DNA of 41,280 bases from Streptomyces sp. H27-H1. GTDB taxonomy: Bacteria; Actinomycetota; Actinomycetes; Streptomycetales; Streptomycetaceae. This document shows positions 1 through 5,497 of the stretch, piece after piece (within the stretch, counting starts at the first letter, position 1; the number at the start of each line of letters is the position of its first letter). The position numbers and the translations under genes are program-made. The stretch lies in NCBI RefSeq assembly GCF_026627445.1, contig NZ_JAPNLJ010000055.1, positions 1 through 41,280 of the forward strand, written 5' to 3'. The notes beneath the pieces were generated by a model, which worked only from the letters and a program-made list of their open reading frames with translations, made no database searches and was not told the DNA's origin.

Positions 1-1
1 C

Positions 2-127
2 GCGCTCGAGGACTGGATCAAGGTCTGGAACGACGAGGCCAGGCCCTTCAAGTGGACCAAGACCGCTGACCAGATCCTCGACCGGATCTGCCGCTACTGC
101 GACAGGATCTCAAAACCAGATCACTAG
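2..127 (+). pseudogene. IS630-like transposase, C-terminal fragment (cut by window edge)
   Basis: The first bases translate to 41 residues ending at a TAG stop, containing WIKVWNDEARPFKWTKTADQ and then ILDRI. A WNxxxxPFxWTKTAD...I block is the usual C-terminus of IS630/Tc1-mariner family transposases, just after the last acidic residue of the DDE catalytic triad. Only this tail is visible, so it cannot be decided whether the element is intact upstream or a relic. No terminal inverted repeat could be recognised after the stop. It indicates that an insertion sequence abuts the Asp23 operon that follows. Confidence 0.75.
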
Positions 128-346
128 CCCGAGGGCCTCGGCGCCTGGTCAGCCGGGCCGGCGTTTGAGGCGCAGGTCCCGGCAGTGCCCGGGGAACGTT
201 CGAACCGGGGGTCCCCCCGGACGGAGTCTGGGGGAGGGCAGGGGACTTCGCCGCAGGGCGACCCGGGGCGGCCGCGTCGGGAAGGGCGGGCGGGCGGTCG
301 CCGCCTTACCGTGGGTCGGGAGCCCGCATCCGCGAAGGGATACGAG
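128..346. other. Intergenic region with a Streptomyces-type palindromic repeat
   Basis: There is no convincing gene between the transposase tail and the Asp23 gene. The stretch holds a compact GC palindrome at about 206-238 (CCCCCGGAC, a short GGA spacer, then GTCTGGGGG). This resembles the small palindromic elements scattered through Streptomyces intergenic DNA. A purine-rich site GAAGGGA at 334-340 is the ribosome binding site of the next gene. No clear -35/-10 pair was found. Confidence 0.5.
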
Positions 347-781
347 ATGACCGAATCCGCCGCCTCGGGAAGCACCGCCAAGCCGCCCGCCGACCGAGGC
401 CGTACGACCGTCGCAGACGGCGTCGTCGAGAAGATCGCAGGCCTGGCCGCCCGCGAGGTGGCCGGCGTCCACGCCATGGGCAGCGGCAGCGGCCTCTCCC
501 GGACCTTCGGCGCCGTCCGCGACCGCGTCCCCGGCGGGGCCAAGTCCACCGTCAGCCGGGGAGTGAAGGCAGAGGTCGGCGAGGTGCAGACCGCCATCGA
601 CCTGGAGATCGTCGTGGAATACGGCGTGTCGATCCGGGACGTGGCCCGGGCCGTCCGTGAGAACGTCGTCTCGGCGGTGGAGCGAATGACCGGCCTCGAG
701 GTCGTCGAGGTCAACATCGCGGTCGGCGACGTCAAACTGCCCGACGAGGACGACGAGGAGCCGGAGTCCCGACTGCAGTAG
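347..781 (+). CDS. Asp23/Gls24 family envelope stress response protein
   Basis: A 144-residue protein of the Asp23/Gls24 family. These are soluble proteins recruited to the membrane by AmaP-type anchors and linked to alkaline and cell-envelope stress. The family core runs from TTVADGVVEKIAGLAAREVAGV (about residues 20-41) through the strand EVGEVQTAIDLEIVVEYG to the helix SIRDVARAVRENVVSAVERMTGL and the closing strand EVVEVNIAVGDVKL. The tail is acidic. The ATG is chosen because GAAGGGA lies seven bases upstream and the homologous region begins soon after; longer in-frame extensions are low-complexity. It is the first gene of a compact five-gene operon. Function in Streptomyces is inferred from the family and the operon. 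Confidence 0.9.
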   Translation: MTESAASGSTAKPPADRGRTTVADGVVEKIAGLAAREVAGVHAMGSGSGLSRTFGAVRDRVPGGAKSTVSRGVKAEVGEVQTAIDLEIVVEYGVSIRDVARAVRENVVSAVERMTGLEVVEVNIAVGDVKLPDEDDEEPESRLQ

Positions 782-791
782 AGGAGCCCGC

Positions 792-998
792 ATGAGCATG
801 GCGGTCGTCGGCCTGGTGGCCGGCATGGCACTGGGATTCGCCGGGTACTTCGGCGGCTTCGGGGCCTTCCTGCTGGTGGCCGCGCTCGGCGCCGTCGGCT
901 TCGTCGTGGGCCGGTTCCTCGACGGGGACCTGGAACCCGGCGACTTCTTCCGCCCCCGCGGCCGCCCCGTTGACCGGGACCGGGACCGGGACCGATGA
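792..998 (+). CDS. Small two-helix membrane protein of the Asp23/AmaP operon (DUF2273-like)
   Basis: A 68-residue protein with two hydrophobic segments (about residues 3-18 and 21-41) followed by a charged tail ending in repeated Arg-Asp pairs. Size, topology and position match the small integral membrane proteins (DUF2273-like) found between Asp23 paralogues in Gram-positive envelope-stress operons. The family assignment is tentative because the protein is so short. A GAGGAG-type ribosome site lies a few bases before the ATG. Its stop overlaps the start of the next gene (ATGA), so translation is probably coupled. The Arg-Asp tail is encoded by a GACCGG repeat near 970-996. Confidence 0.75.
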   Translation: MSMAVVGLVAGMALGFAGYFGGFGAFLLVAALGAVGFVVGRFLDGDLEPGDFFRPRGRPVDRDRDRDR

Positions 999-1363
999 GC
1001 ACCCCCCGCTCCACCCCGCCCCGGGTGCCGCCCGCCGAGCGGGGAGCGACCCGGATCGCCGACCGGGTCGTGGCGAAGATCGCCGCCCGGGCCGCCCGGG
1101 AAGCGCTGACCCGGCCCGCCCCGGACGCGGCCCCGCCGCACGCGAGCGTCACCGTGCACCACGACATCGCCCGCGTACGGGTGGTCCTCGAGCTCCCCTA
1201 CCCCTGCGACCTCGCCGCCCAGTGCGCGGCCGTACGCCGTCAGGTCGCCCTGCGCGTCGAGGAGTACGCGGAGATGGCCGTACCCGAGGTGGACGTCGAC
1301 ATCGAGCACCTGCGCCCCGCGCGGGCCCGGCCCGCCGCCGGGCGGGACCGGCGGCTGCGGTGA
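995..1363 (+). CDS. Second, divergent Asp23/Gls24-like protein
   Basis: A 122-residue protein resembling the Asp23 protein at the head of the operon: an IADRVVAKIAARAAREAL helix, a strand ASVTVHHDIARVRVVLELPY, a helix around CAAVRRQVALRVEEYAEM and a closing strand VPEVDVDIEHLRP. The core is more diverged and the N-terminus is Pro/Arg-rich. It is probably a partner or paralogue within a hetero-oligomeric Asp23 layer. The start overlaps the previous stop (ATGA) and its own stop overlaps the next GTG. Paralogy is inferred from shared strand and helix order and from operon position. Confidence 0.8.
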   Translation: MSTPRSTPPRVPPAERGATRIADRVVAKIAARAAREALTRPAPDAAPPHASVTVHHDIARVRVVLELPYPCDLAAQCAAVRRQVALRVEEYAEMAVPEVDVDIEHLRPARARPAAGRDRRLR

Positions 1364-1890
1364 GCGCCCGCTTCCGGTCGCCACGGCGGCTCCCGGCCGC
1401 CGTGGGGGCGTTCGCCGTCCTCGCGGTGGCGGGGCTGTTCCTGTACGACCTGGCGGCGGTGCGCGCCCACCGCCCGGGCATGCGCTGGCGCCACGAGCTC
1501 TCCCGCGCACTGGAGCGGCACACCCCGGCGGACACCGGCGTCCTGATCGGCGGCGGTGCCCTGGCCGTGGCCGGGGCCGTGCTGCTGCTGTACGCCCTCA
1601 CTCCCGGACTGCGCGGGATCCTCCCGATGAGGTCCGGGCACCCGGAGGTCCGGGCCGCACTGGAACGCAAGGCCGCCGCGCAGGTGCTGCGGGACCGGGC
1701 CATGGAGGTGTCCGGGGTGCGGTCGGTGCGGGTCGGCGTGGGCCGGGCCCGCATCGGGGTCCGGGCGGTGTCCCACTTCCGCGAACTGGACGACGTACGG
1801 GCCGACCTGGACGCGGCACTGGCCGTCGGCGTCGACGAACTGGGCCTGGCCGACGAGCTACGGCCGAGGGTGCGGGTGAACCGCCGGTGA
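1360..1890 (+). CDS. DUF6286-type membrane protein of the Asp23/AmaP operon
   Basis: A 176-residue protein with two transmembrane helices (about residues 12-30 and 60-80) separated by a short external loop, then a soluble C-terminal domain of about 90 residues (HPEVRAALERKAAAQVLRDRA..., ending RVRVNRR). I associate this architecture, just upstream of an AmaP-like gene in actinobacteria, with DUF6286; that name is from memory. The GTG start at the stop of the previous gene (GTGA) is the only start that keeps the hydrophobic N-terminus without an out-of-family leader. It is probably a membrane component of the same envelope-stress complex. Confidence 0.8.
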   Translation: MSARFRSPRRLPAAVGAFAVLAVAGLFLYDLAAVRAHRPGMRWRHELSRALERHTPADTGVLIGGGALAVAGAVLLLYALTPGLRGILPMRSGHPEVRAALERKAAAQVLRDRAMEVSGVRSVRVGVGRARIGVRAVSHFRELDDVRADLDAALAVGVDELGLADELRPRVRVNRR

Positions 1891-2432
1891 GCCTCGGGAC
1901 GGTCAACCGGATCCTGCTCGCGCTGCTCGGACTGGCCCTGCTGGCCGCGGGGGCTTCGGTGCTGAGCGCGTCCTGGCCGTTCGGGGGCCGTAATGAGCCC
2001 CTGCTGACGCCGCACGGGCGGGACTGGCCGGCGCCCTGGTGGGCGGTGCTCGCCGGACTCGGGGTGTGCGTACTGCTGGCGCTGTGGTGGCTGCTGTCCC
2101 AGCCGCGTAGGGCCCGGCTCGCGGCGGTGCTCGTGGACACCGGTGACGGGGCGTTCGCCGTGCTGCGCGGGCGGGCGCTGGAGGAAGCCGTCGCGGCCGA
2201 TGTCCAGGAGGCCGTGGCGGGTGTGGCCCGGTGCCGGGTCACACTGCGGGGGCGGCGCGGGGCCCCGGCCCTGCGGGTCGCCCTGGAACTGGAACCGCAC
2301 GCGGTGCCGGCCGACGTACTGGCGGCGCTGGCCGGCCCGGTACTGGGCCGTGCCCGCACCTCGGCCGCGCTCGCGGCCCTTCCGACGGAGGCCCGCCTCC
2401 ACGTCACCCCCCGCCGGGCGCGGCGCGGGTGA
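1887..2432 (+). CDS. amaP: Alkaline shock response membrane anchor protein AmaP
   Basis: A 181-residue protein with the AmaP plan: an N-terminal helix (NRILLALLGLALLAAGASVL), a second helix around WWAVLAGLGVCVLLALWWLL (about residues 52-71), then a cytosolic domain of about 110 residues. In staphylococci AmaP tethers Asp23 to the membrane, and the same role is inferred here. It starts at GTG overlapping the TGA of the previous gene and closes the operon. It faces a convergent SDR gene 41 bp away, with no strong terminator seen in the gap. Confidence 0.85.
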   Translation: MSLGTVNRILLALLGLALLAAGASVLSASWPFGGRNEPLLTPHGRDWPAPWWAVLAGLGVCVLLALWWLLSQPRRARLAAVLVDTGDGAFAVLRGRALEEAVAADVQEAVAGVARCRVTLRGRRGAPALRVALELEPHAVPADVLAALAGPVLGRARTSAALAALPTEARLHVTPRRARRG

Positions 2433-2473
2433 CGTGAGCGGCCCGCGAGGCCCGAGGGGGAGATCCTGACGGC

Positions 2474-3238
2474 TCAGAAGCCGTGGCGGGAGCCGCCGTC
2501 CACCGGGAGCATGACACCGGTCAGGTAGGAAGCGGCCGGGGACAGCAGGAATGCCGCCGAGCGGCCGAACTCCTCCGGGGCGCCGTAACGCCGCAGCGGG
2601 ATCCGCGACTCGTTGCCCGCGCGGGCGGCCTCGGCGTCTCCGGACAGGGCGTCGAGCTCGCGGACCCGGTCGGTGTCGATGCGGGCGGGCAGCAGGCCGA
2701 CCACCCGGATGCCGCGCGGGCCCAGCTCCACGGAGAGGGACTTCGCGAAGCCGGCCAGGCCCGGGCGCAGGCCGTTGGAGATGGTGAGGCCCGGGATCGG
2801 CTCGTGCACGGAGCCCGACAGGACGAAGCCGATGACCCCGCCGTCGGTGAGCTCGGCGGCCGCCGCCCGCGCGAGGCGGACCGCGCCGAGGAAGACCGAC
2901 TCGAAGGCCGCCGTCCACTGCTCGTCGGTGTTGTCCGCGGCCGAACCCGGCGCCGGGCCGCCCACGCTGATGAGGATGCCGTCGAAGCGGCCGAAGCGCT
3001 CACGGGCCGTGGCGACGAGCCGGGCGGGGGCCTGGGAGTCGGAGTTGTCGGCCGCCACGCCGACCGCGTTCGGGCCCAGTTCGTTGGCCGCGGCCTCGGC
3101 TCGGCCCGCGTCCCGGCCGGTCAGCACCACCTTCGCGCCGTCGGCGGTCAGTTCGCGGGCGGAAGCGTATCCGAGGCCCCTGGTGGCGCCGGTGACTACG
3201 TAGACACGGTCCTTCAGTCCAAGATCCATGCCCGACAC
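2474..3238 (-). CDS. SDR-family oxidoreductase with an atypical active site
   Basis: A 254-residue short-chain dehydrogenase/reductase with the Rossmann glycine motif TGATRGLG (about residues 17-24) and a C-terminal PVDGGS. The usual NNAG block reads ISVGGP. The expected YxxxK catalytic pair is missing: after the Ser in LSGSVHEP the chain reads TISNGLRPGLAGFAKSL, with Asn where Tyr is expected. This SNxLR variant recurs in a divergent SDR branch, so cofactor binding may persist while chemistry differs. The start is GTG (as given) or the ATG nine bases inside. The gene follows SURF1 by one base and is probably co-transcribed. Substrate unknown. Confidence 0.85.
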   Translation of the reverse strand: MSGMDLGLKDRVYVVTGATRGLGYASARELTADGAKVVLTGRDAGRAEAAANELGPNAVGVAADNSDSQAPARLVATARERFGRFDGILISVGGPAPGSAADNTDEQWTAAFESVFLGAVRLARAAAAELTDGGVIGFVLSGSVHEPIPGLTISNGLRPGLAGFAKSLSVELGPRGIRVVGLLPARIDTDRVRELDALSGDAEAARAGNESRIPLRRYGAPEEFGRSAAFLLSPAASYLTGVMLPVDGGSRHGF

Positions 3239-3239
3239 G

Positions 3240-4043
3240 CTACGCGGTCGCCACCGGCTCCCGCTCGGAAGCGGCGGCCTGGGCGGCGGCGGCCGCCTGG
3301 CGGTCGCGCTTCTCGCGCCGTACGAGCACGATCCAGCCCACCGGCACCGCGAAGGTGAACAGCCACCACTGCACGGCGTACGCCATGTGCGGCCCGATCG
3401 AGTCGTGGTCGGGCTCGGCGACCGCCTCGGGCTTGCCGTCGGCCGGTACGGGGCCGGTGAGTTCCAGGTATCCGCCGAGGACGGGCTTGCCCAGGTACTC
3501 CGCCTGCCGCCCGCTGTTGATCAGCATCACCTGGCGGTCCGGGAGCCCCTTGCGGTCCTTGATCCCGCTGCCGCCGCTGGTCTCGTCGGCCTTCAGCCGG
3601 CCGGTGACCGTGACCTCGCCCGTGGGCGGGGCGGGGACCGCCGGGTACGCGCGGGGATCGTCACCGCCGGGCACCCAGCCGCGGTCGACTAGCACCGCCC
3701 GGCCGTCCGCGAGCACCAGCGGGGTGAGGACGTGGACGCCGACCTTGTCGTCGTTGTCGGTGCGCATCCGTACGACGACCTCGTGCGCGGAGTCGTACCT
3801 GCCGGTGGCGGTCACGGCACGCCAGTAGTCGGCGCGCGGGACGACGTGGCCGGGGGAGGTCACCTCGGTCATCGGGACCGGTTTCGCGCGCAGGTTCGCG
3901 GCGATCAGCTCGTTCTGCGCGACCCGGTGCTCGTGGCGGTGGAACTGCCAGTACCCCAGCTTGATCATCGCGGGGACGAGGGCGAGGCCGATGAGGGTGA
4001 GGCACACCCACTGCCGGGTCAGTACAAAGCGGTACACGCCCAC
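3240..4043 (-). CDS. SURF1 family cytochrome oxidase biogenesis protein
   Basis: SURF1 proteins help assemble the haem a/a3-copper oxidase in the membrane. This one has the family layout: a first transmembrane helix just after the start (VCLTLIGLALVPAMIKLGYWQFHR, the WQxxR region), a periplasmic domain with DRGWVPGG, and a second helix near the C-terminus (YAVQWWLFTFAVPVGWIVLVRR). The chosen GTG (MGVYRFVLTRQ) lies seven bases after a GGGGG ribosome site. A longer in-frame reading upstream is low-complexity Pro/Gly-rich and is excluded. The tail is Ala-rich. It is translated just ahead of the SDR gene. The family call is strong and the precise partner is inferred. Confidence 0.9.
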   Translation of the reverse strand: MGVYRFVLTRQWVCLTLIGLALVPAMIKLGYWQFHRHEHRVAQNELIAANLRAKPVPMTEVTSPGHVVPRADYWRAVTATGRYDSAHEVVVRMRTDNDDKVGVHVLTPLVLADGRAVLVDRGWVPGGDDPRAYPAVPAPPTGEVTVTGRLKADETSGGSGIKDRKGLPDRQVMLINSGRQAEYLGKPVLGGYLELTGPVPADGKPEAVAEPDHDSIGPHMAYAVQWWLFTFAVPVGWIVLVRREKRDRQAAAAAQAAASEREPVATA

Positions 4044-4138
4044 GACGGTACCCCCAGCGGCGAGGACCCCGGCGGCCGGGTGGCCGTCCGGGGTCGTGGT
4101 GGAGGGGGAGGGGATGCGGGGCGGGACGGGGAGGGGGG

Positions 4139-4372
4139 TCAAACGCGGTCGGTGATGCCCACCTTCCCCTCCGCGCGGGCGCAGTGCCCTCCGCAGAACC
4201 ACTGTCCCTCGACCTCTACGCCCTGCCCGATGATCTGGACCCGGCAGTGTTCACAGATGGGCGCCATGCGGTGGATGGCGCAGGAAAAGCAATCGAAGAC
4301 GTGCACAGCACCCTGTGCGTGGACTTCGAAGGACATGCCGTAATCGTTCCCGCAGACTTCGCAACGTGCCAT
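4139..4372 (-). CDS. Small Cys-rich protein, zinc-ribbon or prokaryotic metallothionein-like
   Basis: A 77-residue protein with four closely spaced Cys pairs: CEVC (4,7), CFSC (28,31), CEHC (40,43) and CGGHC (60,64), plus several His (18, 24, 34, 42, 63). The layout CxxCGNDY...FDxFxCAIHxxAPxCxHC...GHGVE/FCxxHCAR is a conserved small actinobacterial family that I have seen labelled metallothionein-like. A structural zinc fold is equally likely. The ATG giving MARCEVCGN is preferred because the conserved part starts there; in-frame ATGs at 4381 and 4390 and a TTG at 4408 would add 3-12 residues. It is followed on the same strand by SURF1. Confidence 0.7.
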   Translation of the reverse strand: MARCEVCGNDYGMSFEVHAQGAVHVFDCFSCAIHRMAPICEHCRVQIIGQGVEVEGQWFCGGHCARAEGKVGITDRV

Positions 4373-4463
4373 GCGCGGCATGCTGCGCATGGCAGCCCGC
4401 AGGAACAAGATCCACCGGGGTGAGTCGCCGAGCGTGTACCCGGCCGGCTCAACGGGCGGCGAG

Positions 4464-5438
4464 TCAGTCCTGTGCCGGGGCCACGTCCCGCAGCAGCTGG
4501 GTGAAGGCCGCCTCGTCGACGACCGGGGTCCCGAAGGACTTCGCCTTGACGGTCTTGGAGGTCGAGGAGTCCGGGTCGTTCGTCACGAGCAGGCTCGTGA
4601 GCCGGGACAGGCTCGTCGCGATGTGCAGGCCCGCCTCCACCGCACGGTCCTCCAGCAGCTCCCGGTCCACGGAGGTGTCGCCGGAGAACGCGATCCGCAT
4701 GCCCTGTTTGAGCGGGGTGCCGTCCGCCCACCGCCCCGGGTTGGGGTGCGGGCACGGCGGCCGCTTGCGCGAGGCCCGCCAGCTGGAGCCCGCCCCGTAC
4801 GAGGCCTGGTACCCGACGCGCGGGGCGGCGGGGGTGTCCGACCACTCCGTCAGCGGGCGGCATTCCAGCAGGGGCAGCCGTACGTTGTCCCGCGCGGCCG
4901 CGTGCAGGGACGGGCGGAACGCCTCCGCGAGGACCCGGGCGTCGTCGAGCGCGTGGTGGGCGCGCTCCTGGACCACGCCGAAGTGCGCGGCGAGCGACTC
5001 CAGTTTGTGGTTCGGCAGCGGGAGGTTCAGTTCCTTCGACAGGGCGATGGTGCACAGCCGCTGACGCACCGGGGCGGTGGCTTCGGCCCGCGCGTACTCG
5101 CGGGCGATCATCTGCCAGTCGAAGATCGCGTTGTGCGCGACCAGTACCCGGTCGGCGAGCCGGCCCGCGAACTCCTCGGCGATGTCCTTGAAGAGCGGGG
5201 CGTCCTGGAGCATGTCGCTGGTCAGACCGTGGATCCAGACGGGCCCGGGGTCCCGGAGCGGATTGACCAGCGTGTACCAGTGGTCCTCGACGTTGCCCTG
5301 GGCGTCGAGCCGGTAGACGGCCGCGGAGATTATCCGGTCGTCGCGAGCGAGCCCGGTGGTCTCCACGTCGACGACCGCGTACCCCTGTGGGTACGCGGTC
5401 GGCCACATCGTCTCTGCGGTCGTACGGTCGGCGAGCAT
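4464..5438 (-). CDS. DEDDh 3'-5' exonuclease with C-terminal BRCT domain
   Basis: A 324-residue protein with a DnaQ-like (Pol III epsilon type) exonuclease domain. Exo I is DVETTG (Asp24, Glu26), Exo II is AHNAIFDW (about residues 101-108) and Exo III is HHALDDARVLAE (about 161-172, giving the DEDDh His and Asp). A linker leads to a BRCT-like domain from GMRIAFSGDTSVDRELLEDR to the C-terminus, with SLLVTNDPDSSTSKTVKAK. Exonuclease-BRCT fusions are common in Streptomyces and probably act in DNA repair or end trimming. The ATG is used because homology begins about 15 residues in; a GTG six bases upstream is possible. It lies just downstream of the RING-TerD gene. Confidence 0.9.
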   Translation of the reverse strand: MLADRTTAETMWPTAYPQGYAVVDVETTGLARDDRIISAAVYRLDAQGNVEDHWYTLVNPLRDPGPVWIHGLTSDMLQDAPLFKDIAEEFAGRLADRVLVAHNAIFDWQMIAREYARAEATAPVRQRLCTIALSKELNLPLPNHKLESLAAHFGVVQERAHHALDDARVLAEAFRPSLHAAARDNVRLPLLECRPLTEWSDTPAAPRVGYQASYGAGSSWRASRKRPPCPHPNPGRWADGTPLKQGMRIAFSGDTSVDRELLEDRAVEAGLHIATSLSRLTSLLVTNDPDSSTSKTVKAKSFGTPVVDEAAFTQLLRDVAPAQD

Positions 5439-5497
5439 GGTCACAGAGGATATCGGCCCGCGCCGACACTCGAAGCCCGATGGGCCTTCAGCCCGGC

